A DNA stretch of 64,000 nt from Balneolaceae bacterium. Its GTDB lineage: Bacteria > Bacteroidota > Rhodothermia > Balneolales > Balneolaceae. Made by a program: the position numbers and the translations under genes. Below, piece by piece: positions 27,140 to 36,463 of this stretch. The stretch spans positions 1 through 64,000 of the forward strand of contig REDA01000054.1 of NCBI GenBank assembly GCA_007693745.1, read 5' to 3'. Every line of letters begins with the position of its first letter. Within the stretch, counting starts at the first letter, position 1. The notes under the pieces are model-generated. The model did not search any database. It was not told the DNA's origin and worked only from the letters and a program-made list of their open reading frames with translations.

Positions 27140-29608
27140 ATGCTTTACAGACTCTCTTTTCTCATCTTTCTGATATACTTCACCCTCTTCACTGCCAATG
27201 AGGCTTTTTCTCAGATGGCTGAGGGGAGAATAACCGATGCTGCAACCACAATTCCCCTCGAGGGAGCCACCATATTCGACATTTCAACACAAACCGGCAC
27301 TGCTTCAGACGCGGATGGGCACTTCCGGCTGAACCTGAGTGAACGGCCGGCTCTGCTTCGAATCAGTTTTGTAGGATACCGAACCGTAACGATTGAGGCT
27401 GACGGTTCCCGGTTTCTGGAAATAGAACTCCAGCCATCACTCTTCATCAGCAGTGATGTTTTTGTGAATGCCCTGAGAGCGGATGACTCCACACCCATGG
27501 CCTATACCAATATCAGCCGTGCCGAAATTGAAAACACACACTTCGGGCAGGATATTCCCTATCTTGTTCGAAATTCGCCTTCAGTCGTTTCTTCATCCGA
27601 TGCCGGCACCGGCATCGGCTACACCGGTTTTCGTATCCGGGGTGTGGATCCCGGCCGGATTAATGTAACCCTGAATGGGATTCCTCTGAATGATGCCGAA
27701 TCCCACGGGGTTTTCTGGGTGAATATGCCCGATATCGCCTCCTCCACACAATCAATTCAGCTGCAGAGAGGTGTCGGAACCTCAACTCACGGAGCAGGCG
27801 CATTTGGTGCTACGATGAACCTGCAGACCGGTCTTCAGCGGCAGGAATCGTTTGGAGAGATCCGCACCGGTGCCGGAGCATTTGGAACACGTACTGCAAC
27901 CGTACATCTGGGATCGGGACTGCTGGACAGCGGCTGGCAATTCGAGGGGCGCCTGTCCAAAATAGAATCGGACGGTTACATCAACAGAGCCAGCTCGGAT
28001 CTGAGATCTTTTTACCTATCAGGCTCGAGAACCGGTAACAGAAGTCTGCTTAAAGCAGATATTTTCTCAGGTCAGGAAGTCACCTACCAGGCCTGGAACG
28101 GCGTCCCAGAACCAATTCTGAGAAATGACGCCGCTCAGCTCGATTCCTACATAGCCAATCTGTTCCTCGGACCGGAAGATTCCGCCCACTGGAGAAATAA
28201 CATTGGTAACCGCAGATTCAATGAATTCACCTATTCCAATCAGGTGGATAACTATCAGCAGGACCATTATCAGCTCCACTACTCCTACCGTCTTACCGAC
28301 CTGTGGCTCGCTCACACTTCTCTGCACTACACCTATGGAAGAGGCTATTTTGAGCAGTTCAGGAGAAATGACCGTCTTAGTACCTACAATATAGCACCCA
28401 TCACCATCGGAGATGAAACCGTCTCCCGCAGCGACCTTGTGAGACGACGATGGCTCGACAACCATTTCTACGGAATCATTTTTTCTGCTCAGGCAGATCT
28501 TCCGGATGAGTGGAGCCTCACGATTGGAGGTGGGTACAATGAGTATGAAGGGGATCATTTTGGTGAAGTCATCTGGGCCCGGTTTGCAGGTGCGAGCAAC
28601 CTGGGTGACCGTTATTATGACAACAGCGGCTTCAAGACCGATTTCAATCTCTACGGAAAACTGAACTATTATCTCTCACCTTCTTTCAACACCTACATCG
28701 ATCTGCAGTACCGCAGTGTCACATACCGGTTTCTGGGGTTACGCATTGATGGTGTTACAGGAGAGGTGAGTGACCTGACACAAAGAGACCAGATTGGCTT
28801 TTTTAATCCAAAGGCTGGTGTGGTCTATCGCCTGAACCACCAGCAGAGAGTATTTATATCATTCAGCGTTGGAGGTAAAGAGCCCACCCGCCGTGATTAC
28901 ATCGAATCGACTGAACTGAGCCGTCCAAAACCGGAAAGGCTCTACAACACAGAAGCCGGCTACAGTGCAGATTTCGGAAAATTCACGGCAGGGCTCAATC
29001 TCTACCACATGCTCTATCGTGATCAGCTGATTAATACCGGTGAGGTGAACGATGTGGGAAATATCGTTCGGGAGAATGTGCCAGACAGCTACCGTATGGG
29101 AGTTGAACTCTCATTGGCTGCCCGGGTCTCCAGTCAGTTGAACTGGAGTGGTCATGCCACTTTCAGCCGAAATAAAATTTCGGAATATGTGCGCTTTCTG
29201 GATGATTTTGATCAGGGGGGACAGCGGCGCGAAAGCTACAGTAATGTGGATATTGCATTTTCTCCATCTGTCATTGCCGGGTCAACACTCTCCTGGAACC
29301 AGAGATTTTTTATGGCCGAACTCAGCAGCCAGTATGTCTCCCGCCAGTTTCTGGATAATACAGCAAACAGTGCACGGTCTCTGGATGCCTATCTTCGGCA
29401 CGATCTGCGCGCCTCCTGGAGCGGGCTTTCACTTCCGGGGGTAAGCAAAACGGAAATCTCCCTTCAGGTCAGTAACCTGCTCAATACGACCTATGCATCC
29501 AATGGCTACACCTTTGGATGGATATCAGGAGGGGAAGAACGCTTTTTCAATTACTACTTCCCTCAGGCTGAAAGACATCTGATGGCACGCCTCTCATTTC
29601 AGTTCTGA
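27140..29608 (+). CDS. TonB-dependent outer-membrane receptor, probably for thiamine
   Basis: 822 residues. A signal peptide (cleavage after AFSQ near 25) is followed by a carboxypeptidase-regulatory-like domain (about 27-105: GRITDAATTIPLEGATIFD). Then comes a plug domain (about 125-230: FRIRGVDPGRINVTLNGIPLNDAESHG) and a 22-strand-type barrel ending in the terminal aromatic SFQF. The upstream TPP riboswitch makes thiamine or a derivative the likely substrate, as for the thiamine outer-membrane receptors described in Bacteroidetes. No thiamine biosynthesis or inner-membrane transport gene is adjacent. Confidence 0.9.
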   Translation: MLYRLSFLIFLIYFTLFTANEAFSQMAEGRITDAATTIPLEGATIFDISTQTGTASDADGHFRLNLSERPALLRISFVGYRTVTIEADGSRFLEIELQPSLFISSDVFVNALRADDSTPMAYTNISRAEIENTHFGQDIPYLVRNSPSVVSSSDAGTGIGYTGFRIRGVDPGRINVTLNGIPLNDAESHGVFWVNMPDIASSTQSIQLQRGVGTSTHGAGAFGATMNLQTGLQRQESFGEIRTGAGAFGTRTATVHLGSGLLDSGWQFEGRLSKIESDGYINRASSDLRSFYLSGSRTGNRSLLKADIFSGQEVTYQAWNGVPEPILRNDAAQLDSYIANLFLGPEDSAHWRNNIGNRRFNEFTYSNQVDNYQQDHYQLHYSYRLTDLWLAHTSLHYTYGRGYFEQFRRNDRLSTYNIAPITIGDETVSRSDLVRRRWLDNHFYGIIFSAQADLPDEWSLTIGGGYNEYEGDHFGEVIWARFAGASNLGDRYYDNSGFKTDFNLYGKLNYYLSPSFNTYIDLQYRSVTYRFLGLRIDGVTGEVSDLTQRDQIGFFNPKAGVVYRLNHQQRVFISFSVGGKEPTRRDYIESTELSRPKPERLYNTEAGYSADFGKFTAGLNLYHMLYRDQLINTGEVNDVGNIVRENVPDSYRMGVELSLAARVSSQLNWSGHATFSRNKISEYVRFLDDFDQGGQRRESYSNVDIAFSPSVIAGSTLSWNQRFFMAELSSQYVSRQFLDNTANSARSLDAYLRHDLRASWSGLSLPGVSKTEISLQVSNLLNTTYASNGYTFGWISGGEERFFNYYFPQAERHLMARLSFQF

Positions 29609-29631
29609 CACCGCCTTTCGATAAAATATCT

Positions 29632-29667
29632 AAACCGCAGAGCCTCTTCCTCTGCGGTTTTATTTTA
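29632..29667 (+). terminator. Rho-independent terminator after the TonB receptor
   Basis: AAACCGCAGAG (29632-29642) pairs perfectly over 11 bp with CTCTGCGGTTT (29650-29660) around a 7-base loop. A T-rich TATTTTAT tail follows. Confidence 0.88.
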
Positions 29668-29722
29668 TCCGGATTAGGGTTAATATCAGGGAAATTGCAC
29701 ATCTCCTGATCCAATCCTCAAA

Positions 29723-30625
29723 ATGACAAAAACACTCCTTTTCCTCCTGCAACCGCTGTTCCTCACTTTCGTTTTTCAGCATTCTGTACTGCACGCTCAA
29801 CACAGTGAAACCGATCTGCACTCCTACATCGGCAAAAACGTGGTTATAATCCTGGAGGACGATTCCCGATTTGCGGGTGAAGTTTTATCCGTGGGGAATA
29901 ATGAGCTTGAAATCAGGACTGAAGCAGGCCGGGTGTTTATTGATCTCGACAGAATCCGATCCATTCGTGAAGCAGACCTGAGCAGAAAGGATACCCTTTG
30001 GTTTGAAGATCCGAACCGAAGCAGACTCTTTTTTGCCCCTACCGCAGTCCCTCTTGAGAAAGGGAGGGGATATTATCAGAACATCTACATCTTCTTTAAC
30101 AATGCGGCTTATGCTGTCACTGATCAGGTAGCTCTTACAGCCGGATTCAGCCTCTTTCCCTTTTTATCACTCAATGATCAACTCTTCTATTTTTCGGGCA
30201 AGTATGGAAGGGAAGTCTCATCAAATCACTATCTCGCAGCCGGCCTCGGAATCGGTGGTGCCGACTCTTTCCGGAGCCATCTGCTAACCGGGTATGCCAT
30301 CTACACACGTACATTCAGCCGGGCAGGTTTAAGTGGCGGCGGATTACTGTTCCGTACTCACAGCGGGAATGTTGATTTCGCATTGAATACGGGTGGTCAC
30401 TACAGAGTCCGGGAGAGAATATCCCTTGTCACTGAGAATTATTTCTATACCGAAAGGCATCTCGGCAGTACGGTTGTGTCATCCTACGGAATCCGGTTCA
30501 TGGGCCAGAGAATTAGTGCTGATCTCGCATTTATCCGGCCGCTCTATGAAGGAGGAAGCGACGATCTATTTGATCTCAGCTGGGGTCTTGGCATCCCTTA
30601 TATCGATTTCGTATTCAGTTTCTGA
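29723..30625 (+). CDS. Exported protein with N-terminal SH3/Sm-like segment and barrel-like C-terminus
   Basis: 300 residues. The Sec signal peptide is cleaved near LHAQ (about residue 26). Residues 35-80 (IGKNVVIILEDDSRFAGEVLSV, then VFIDLDRIRSI) have the beta pattern of a small Sm/SH3-like barrel. From about 110 on, alternating hydrophobic strands with Gly and aromatic residues end in FVFSF, which resembles an outer-membrane barrel with a terminal Phe. I do not recognise a named family. It is a single gene between a terminator and a convergent DUF2911 gene. Confidence 0.65.
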   Translation: MTKTLLFLLQPLFLTFVFQHSVLHAQHSETDLHSYIGKNVVIILEDDSRFAGEVLSVGNNELEIRTEAGRVFIDLDRIRSIREADLSRKDTLWFEDPNRSRLFFAPTAVPLEKGRGYYQNIYIFFNNAAYAVTDQVALTAGFSLFPFLSLNDQLFYFSGKYGREVSSNHYLAAGLGIGGADSFRSHLLTGYAIYTRTFSRAGLSGGGLLFRTHSGNVDFALNTGGHYRVRERISLVTENYFYTERHLGSTVVSSYGIRFMGQRISADLAFIRPLYEGGSDDLFDLSWGLGIPYIDFVFSF

Positions 30626-30631
30626 GCCGTA

Positions 30632-31195
30632 TCACTCCGGAACCCGATCCGGAGCGATGGATACCGCAATACGCGTGGTTGCCCAGTGCAGAACCAGATC
30701 GGCGCTTTCTGTGGTCACATTTTCAAAATAGAACATCATCTGCTCCATATGTGAGGAAGCCTCCGGTGCCACTGTGAACCGTAAAACATCCTCATCTGCA
30801 TCATATGCCGTCCCCCAGGATAATTTTCCATTGAGAATTACCGTCCACTCCTCCTCACCGGGGATGGTATAGAGCGAGTAGGTTCCGGCAGTTACATGGT
30901 TGCCACCAAAATAGACGTCATCAGGGAAAACAATGGCGGTTGACTCATTGGCACCGGTTCTCCAGACTTGTCCAAACGGAGCCAGCCCGTCAGCCGCAAA
31001 CACCACCCGGTCACGCACAGATGGTCTGCCATAGGTGAGATGGATCTCAGTAAGCCCTATCGTTTGAGAAACCGCTGCATTCGGGCTTTGCCAGACCCTC
31101 TCGGTATTGCGTTCCTGCGCGTTGAGAGTTGATGAAAGCGAGAGGAAAAATGTGATGGAAAGAAAAAGCGAGAGTAAGATGGTTTTGTTGATCAT
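30632..31195 (-). CDS. DUF2911 domain exported protein
   Basis: 187 residues. A signal peptide (to LNAQ, about 26) precedes a DUF2911 domain. Its typical blocks are visible: RVWQSPNAAVSQTIGLTEI, VTYGRPSVRDR-like LTYGRPSVRDRVVF, PFGQVWRTGANESTAIVF and TAGTYSLYTIPGEEEWTVIL. The biochemical role of the family is unknown. It is downstream of msrA on the same strand (122-base gap). Confidence 0.88.
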   Translation of the reverse strand: MINKTILLSLFLSITFFLSLSSTLNAQERNTERVWQSPNAAVSQTIGLTEIHLTYGRPSVRDRVVFAADGLAPFGQVWRTGANESTAIVFPDDVYFGGNHVTAGTYSLYTIPGEEEWTVILNGKLSWGTAYDADEDVLRFTVAPEASSHMEQMMFYFENVTTESADLVLHWATTRIAVSIAPDRVPE

Positions 31196-31317
31196 ATTCA
31201 GTTCAAATTTAATTTGGATGTGTAAATTATGTCTCAGTAATGGGGTTTTAGCCGGCAGTGCGGTTCAGCCCGGCAAGGTCTGGAATAAAGTTCTGTTCTG
31301 ATCTCAATACCATCGGG

Positions 31318-31926
31318 TCAAAGCGACTCCTGCAGCAGATGCGGGAAATCACGCTTGAACTTTGCCAGTTTGGGAGCGATGACTACAGAGCAGTAACCGG
31401 CATTGGGGTTATTGTTGAAGTAATTTTGATGATAGTCTTCAGCCGTGCTGTAATTCACCAGCGGCGTCACTTCTGTCACGATCGGATCCCGCCACAGATC
31501 AGAGTCATTGGTTTTTCTTAGAGATGCCAGGGCTGTGTCTCTCTGCTCTTCTGTCAGGTAGAAAATTGCCGAACGGTACTGGGTTCCCACATCCGCACCC
31601 TGCCTGTTCAGGGTTGTCGGATCGTGTGTGTGCCAGAAGACCTCCAGAAGCTCCCGGTAGCTGATCACAGATGGATCATACTCCAGCCGGATCACTTCTG
31701 CATGCCCTGTTCTTCCGGTGATCACCTGCTGGTAGGTCGGATTTTCCACATGGCCTCCGGCATAGCCCGATTCAACGGCAGACACACCGTTTACCCGCTG
31801 ATAGATCGCTTCCACGCACCAAAAGCAACCCGCGCCAAACACAGCCACTTCTGTCCGGTTATTATTATCTGTTTCAATCATAAGAGAAGAATAGAAAAGT
31901 GTTGAGAGTAGTAAGATCAGTTTCAT
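31318..31926 (-). CDS. msrA: Peptide-methionine (S)-S-oxide reductase
   Basis: 202 residues. It reduces S-methionine sulfoxide in oxidised proteins. The catalytic motif GAGCFWCVEA places the nucleophilic cysteine at residue 34. ESGYAGGHVENPTYQQV and the DPTTLNRQGADVGTQYRS block are diagnostic. A hydrophobic first 16 residues could be a signal or anchor, which suggests envelope repair, but no clear cleavage site is seen. It could be read through from the upstream MFS gene. Confidence 0.95.
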   Translation of the reverse strand: MKLILLLSTLFYSSLMIETDNNNRTEVAVFGAGCFWCVEAIYQRVNGVSAVESGYAGGHVENPTYQQVITGRTGHAEVIRLEYDPSVISYRELLEVFWHTHDPTTLNRQGADVGTQYRSAIFYLTEEQRDTALASLRKTNDSDLWRDPIVTEVTPLVNYSTAEDYHQNYFNNNPNAGYCSVVIAPKLAKFKRDFPHLLQESL

Positions 31927-32003
31927 ACCAGTTGCCGCACAATTTTTGAATTAAACGAAAAACCCCGGGATGTCGTGCCCCAATCATTCAAATAATTACT
32001 GCA

Positions 32004-33224
32004 TCAGATGGAGGCAGCCCTGTTAAAAACCGGATGGATTCTTGCCGAGAGTAATATAGAGAGTACTGTAGTAATCAATGCGGTTAAAAGTACAGTTTTC
32101 ATCCCATACCCTGCATCCAGCATCCATCCCACCAGAAATGGGCTGGCAGCTGTACTAAACACCATGATCGTTGAAAACAGGCTCTGAACAGTCCCGATGA
32201 TTTTCGTTCCGAAAAGTTCTGCCCAGAGAGCCGATTTCACCGTACTTCCCAGCCCCATGGTAACTCCGATCAGTCCCAGGTAGAGAAAAGCAGCCCAATT
32301 TTGGGGAAAATAATATCCGATCAGCAATCCGGCAAGCATCGGTAACAGATAAAAGGGAAAAATTGACTGCGCAGAAAAACGGTCGGTCAGCGGACCTGCA
32401 ATCAGGCCGGACACAATCCTTGCCAGGGCAAATGCTGTAAATGCCGAGGCGATGACCCCAACACTCCAGCCAAGAGATTCCGCTGCTGCAATCTGATAGA
32501 GAAAGAGTCCGGTAACCCAAAATGGTGGAATCAAAACAGCAAGAAGCAGAAACCAGGTTCGTCTGTCGGTTAAAATTTCCACGTAGTTTTTCCGCACGGG
32601 TACTTTCACCGGCTTTTCTGATTTTGCAATCAGAATACGTTCATTCCTTCGAATCAAAAGCTGCGAAAGCGGAATAAAGACCAGAAAAAGAAGCAGCGCG
32701 ATCAAGCTCCATATTGTCCTCCAGTGCATCCAGGCCAGCAGGGATGTGATCACAATCGGGAAGATTGCCTCCCCAAGAGGATACCCAAGAGCCGATACAC
32801 TCAGAGCCTTACCTCTTTGCTGGTGGTTGTAGTACCGCGCCATCGATGCCTGTGCGGTATGACTGCAGAGGCCCTGACCGGTAAGGCGTACCAGAATCAG
32901 CGCTGCAAAAAGCATATAGATATGCCATGAAAAAATCATCAGCAGTGCAGCCGCCAGCAGGCCCAGGCTCACCATCAATGCGTATCGCTCAAGTGGAATA
33001 CGGTCGATCCACTGCCCAATCCATGGGAGCATAAAGGCACCTGTGAGTGTTGCCAGGGAGTAGAGTGTTCCGAATGCAGCATTCGAGAGATCGAAAGCCG
33101 TCAGAAAATCGGGTACAAACAGCGATATGAAAAAGGTCTGCCCCACACTCGAGAAAAAGGCGAAAAGCAAGGCGAAAGAAAGGAGTTGTTTCTCCGTTCT
33201 GACAAATGTCAGATAATTCAGCAT
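32004..33224 (-). CDS. MFS transporter
   Basis: 406 residues with twelve hydrophobic helices in two halves. The MFS motif A loop after helix 2 appears as WIGQWIDRIPLERY, and the equivalent in the second half as GPLTDRFSAQSIFP. This is the pattern of a secondary transporter of small solutes. The long arginine-containing central loop (LLIRRNERILIAKSEKPVKV) is cytoplasmic. The substrate cannot be inferred. It follows the small zinc-ribbon gene at 33 bases on the same strand. Confidence 0.87.
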   Translation of the reverse strand: MLNYLTFVRTEKQLLSFALLFAFFSSVGQTFFISLFVPDFLTAFDLSNAAFGTLYSLATLTGAFMLPWIGQWIDRIPLERYALMVSLGLLAAALLMIFSWHIYMLFAALILVRLTGQGLCSHTAQASMARYYNHQQRGKALSVSALGYPLGEAIFPIVITSLLAWMHWRTIWSLIALLLFLVFIPLSQLLIRRNERILIAKSEKPVKVPVRKNYVEILTDRRTWFLLLAVLIPPFWVTGLFLYQIAAAESLGWSVGVIASAFTAFALARIVSGLIAGPLTDRFSAQSIFPFYLLPMLAGLLIGYYFPQNWAAFLYLGLIGVTMGLGSTVKSALWAELFGTKIIGTVQSLFSTIMVFSTAASPFLVGWMLDAGYGMKTVLLTALITTVLSILLSARIHPVFNRAASI

Positions 33225-33257
33225 CCGGTTCTGCAGTGAATTGAGAATATCATAAGA

Positions 33258-33416
33258 CTAAAATAAAATCCAAAGCAGGATAAGAGCGACAAATAGCCAG
33301 ACGACGATCTTCATGGTTAACGGCTGTTTTGGCAGATCATAGCCACAAATCGGACACTCGTCAGAGTCGGCATCTATCTCCATAGCGCAACCGGGACATT
33401 CCGTTTTTCTGCTCAT
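33258..33416 (-). CDS. Small zinc-ribbon membrane protein (52 aa)
   Basis: A 52-residue open frame from ATG (33416) to TAG (33258). The N-terminal 26 residues carry two Cys pairs, ECPGC (C7, C10) and ECPICGY (C21, C24), the standard spacing of a zinc ribbon. From about residue 36 a single hydrophobic helix (IVVWLFVALILLWILF) reaches the C-terminus. It is therefore probably a tail-anchored small protein with a cytoplasmic metal site. It lies directly upstream of the MFS gene and may share its transcript. The function is unknown. Confidence 0.75.
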   Translation of the reverse strand: MSRKTECPGCAMEIDADSDECPICGYDLPKQPLTMKIVVWLFVALILLWILF

Positions 33417-33698
33417 TGTTCTAAAATTTTATCCCTTGAGGCTTCATGTAAATTCAGGGGATCTCTTACTGAATTCAGTCTGACTCCTTCACCAGCCCAT
33501 ACAGAGAAAGAAGGCAACCGAAATTCATATTCACATGAAAGCCTCTTCAAAGAAAACCTTTTCCGAACGAGCATAAAGATAGCAACCCTCCCTTAAAATC
33601 CCTATCCGGCTTCCTTTCGAATCCGGGCTCAGAGATTCGGGTAATCCTTAAATTTTACGTATTTTTAACCTGTGAAAATTTAAGAAAACCCCGGTTCA

Positions 33699-36425
33699 AT
33701 GCCTTCAAAACTGATCAAATTTTTTCTCCTGGTTGCTGTCCCCCTTATCCTCCTCTCTATCTCTTCCAGCTGGATCTTCGAGTGGCTGTGGCTGGACGAA
33801 CTGGGATATTCGAGAGTCTTCTGGGTAGTTCGCGGAACACAGCTGTCGCTGATTGCCGGGGCATTCCTGATTGCTGCTCTCTATTTTACGTTCAATTTCA
33901 GATACCTTGCCGATCAGCTGAAATTTGCAAACCTGCACGGCTCACCTCTTCAGGGAGTTGAGTTTGATTTAAGTTCCATGGTGTCCGGAAAGCGGCCAAA
34001 ACAATTTTTTACGATGGCAGCGCTCTTTATGGCACTTATCTTTGCGCTTAGTTTTTTCATTCGATGGGATGAGTCACTGCGTTTTATCAGCGGGGTTGAA
34101 TTCGGAGAAACTGACCCCCTGTTTGGACACGATCTCGGGTTTTATCTCTTTCAGCTTCCATTTCTCAATCTTCTTCAGGGTTCATTCCTCTCCATCGCAT
34201 TTCTGACGCTGGCCATCCTTGTCCTGGTCTATATTTTTTCCGGTCTTCTGAGCGTTCAGTCGGTCACCTCATTCAAGGCGAGACCCTCTGTTCTGCATCA
34301 TCTGACACTGAACATAGGACTCTGGCTCTTATTTCTTGCCTGGGGTTTCTATCTGGATCGCTACCAGTTGATGTTCAAAACCGACGGACTCTTTTTCGGT
34401 GCAGGTTACACGGATGTTGTATTCCATCTGCCGGCCTTATGGATCGCACTGATCGTCACAGGCGTTCTCTCTATCCTGTTTCTTCTCTACCGCTGGGTAA
34501 AGATCCCGAAATCTATTCCTCTGCTGGGTGGTCTTCTGGTTGTGGTACTGGTTGGGGGACGATTCCTGCTGCCATCTGTGGTACAACAGTTCAGCGTGGA
34601 ACCCAACGAACTCCAGCTCGAATCCCCCTATCTGGAGAAGAATATTGCCATGACCCGGCTTGCCTACAATCTTCATAATGTGAGAGAAGTGGACTATATG
34701 GCGGATGATACACTCACTATTGCAGACATCCGCAACAATCAGGATGCGATTGATAATATTCGCCTGTGGGATCCGAGACTGCTGATCGGCACCTTCAAAC
34801 AGCTGCAGGAAATCCGCTCCTATTATGAGTTCTACTCCGTTGATAACGACCGCTATATGGTTGACGGTCAGGTGACTCAGATGATGCTTGCAGCAAGGGA
34901 GATCGCCCGGACACTTCCGAGTCAGTCAGATACCTGGGTGAACCGCCATATGCAGTACACACATGGATACGGACTTGTGATGAATCCGGTTACCGAGGCA
35001 AACCGGCAGGGCGAACCCCGGCTCATTATCCGGAATATTCCTCCTGTGACCGACAGTCCCGATCTGGTCATTGATAATGCAGCGATCTATTACGGGGAAA
35101 ACAGTAGAGGTTATTACATCGTAAATACCGGTGTGCCTGAACTGCACTATCCGATGGGCGATGAAAATGTGTATATCCACTATGACGGAGAAGGCGGAAT
35201 TGCCTTCAGTAATTTATTCAGAAAACTGCTGTTTGCATGGGAACTTGGCGACATCAATATTTTGCTGTCTGACTATATTCAGCCCGAAAGTCGTCTCCAG
35301 ATCTGGAGAAGCGTACAGCAGAGGATCAACAAGATCACGCCCTTTCTGCAGCTCGATAGTGATCCCTATCTGGTACTGAATGACGGCAGGCTCTTCTGGA
35401 TACAGGATGCCTACACCACTTCGTCCCACTTCCCCTACTCACAGAGATACCGCAATCAGTTTAATTACATACGGAATTCGGTAAAAATCGTAGTGGATGC
35501 TTATCACGGCACTGTGGATTATTATGTGGTCGATGATCATGATCCCGTTCTGAATGTGTACCAGAACCTTTTCCCGGATCTTTTTAAGCCGGTTGATGAA
35601 ATTCCCGGCGGACTCGAGGCTCATTTCCGGTATCCTCAGGATCTGTTTGAAGTGCAGCTTGAAACGTTTGCCCGCTATCACATGACGCGTCCGCAGGTAT
35701 TCTATAACCAGGAAGATTTATGGGCTCGTCCCAACGAAAAGTACGGGGGGCGACAAATTCAAATGGAGCCCTATTACGTACTGGCCAAACTACCGGGCGA
35801 AGAAACGCTGGAGTTTATGCTGATCAGCCCGCTGACACCGGAGAATCGAGACAATATGATCTCCTGGATGGCTGCCAAATCGGATCCGGGATCCTATGGC
35901 GAACTGATCGTGTACAGGCTCCCGAAAGAGAGATTGATCTATGGACCGGCTCAGATCGAAGCCAGAATAGATCAGGATCCTGAAATTTCGACGCAGATAG
36001 CCCTGTGGGATCAAAGAGGGTCGAGGGTAATACGCGGAAATCTGATGGTGATACCGATTGAGAATTCATTTCTCTACGTAGAACCGGTTTTCCTTCTTGC
36101 GGATGGAGTTGAAATTCCACAGCTGCAGCGTGTGATCGTTGCGATTGGAGATTACATTGCGATGCAGCCTACCATTGAACAGGCAATTATCGAAATTTTC
36201 GGAACTGAAACGGCTGCAGAGCTCTTGCAGCGGACAAGCGATGCCAGGGCGGATCTTTCCCTCACACCGCTGTCTGAACAGCCTCAGATCACGGATCTGT
36301 CAGCCGAGCAGCTTAATGAGATCCGGTCTGTCTGGAATGAGCTTGTGAGAGCTCTTGAACAGGGGAACTGGACAAGGTACGGAGAGTTGCTGCGGGAACT
36401 CGATGAGAAGATTAATGAAGAGTGA
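33699..36425 (+). CDS. UPF0182 family large membrane protein
   Basis: 908 residues. About seven hydrophobic helices occupy the first 310 residues, beginning FFLLVAVPLILLSISSSW. A large extracytoplasmic domain follows to the end. Family signatures include WLWLDELGYSRVFW at the start, VQQFSVEPNELQLESPYLEKNI, MTRLAYNL near residue 315, and later FAWELGDINILLSDYI and YMVDGQVTQMMLAARE. The last 100 residues are acidic and helical, ending in ELDEKINEE. The family is widespread and of unknown function. The gene is convergent with the DAO-type flavoenzyme at 38 bases. Confidence 0.9.
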   Translation: MPSKLIKFFLLVAVPLILLSISSSWIFEWLWLDELGYSRVFWVVRGTQLSLIAGAFLIAALYFTFNFRYLADQLKFANLHGSPLQGVEFDLSSMVSGKRPKQFFTMAALFMALIFALSFFIRWDESLRFISGVEFGETDPLFGHDLGFYLFQLPFLNLLQGSFLSIAFLTLAILVLVYIFSGLLSVQSVTSFKARPSVLHHLTLNIGLWLLFLAWGFYLDRYQLMFKTDGLFFGAGYTDVVFHLPALWIALIVTGVLSILFLLYRWVKIPKSIPLLGGLLVVVLVGGRFLLPSVVQQFSVEPNELQLESPYLEKNIAMTRLAYNLHNVREVDYMADDTLTIADIRNNQDAIDNIRLWDPRLLIGTFKQLQEIRSYYEFYSVDNDRYMVDGQVTQMMLAAREIARTLPSQSDTWVNRHMQYTHGYGLVMNPVTEANRQGEPRLIIRNIPPVTDSPDLVIDNAAIYYGENSRGYYIVNTGVPELHYPMGDENVYIHYDGEGGIAFSNLFRKLLFAWELGDINILLSDYIQPESRLQIWRSVQQRINKITPFLQLDSDPYLVLNDGRLFWIQDAYTTSSHFPYSQRYRNQFNYIRNSVKIVVDAYHGTVDYYVVDDHDPVLNVYQNLFPDLFKPVDEIPGGLEAHFRYPQDLFEVQLETFARYHMTRPQVFYNQEDLWARPNEKYGGRQIQMEPYYVLAKLPGEETLEFMLISPLTPENRDNMISWMAAKSDPGSYGELIVYRLPKERLIYGPAQIEARIDQDPEISTQIALWDQRGSRVIRGNLMVIPIENSFLYVEPVFLLADGVEIPQLQRVIVAIGDYIAMQPTIEQAIIEIFGTETAAELLQRTSDARADLSLTPLSEQPQITDLSAEQLNEIRSVWNELVRALEQGNWTRYGELLRELDEKINEE

Positions 36426-36463
36426 TATGGACTTGGGGAGCTGATCTTTCGGCGCAGCCGTCA

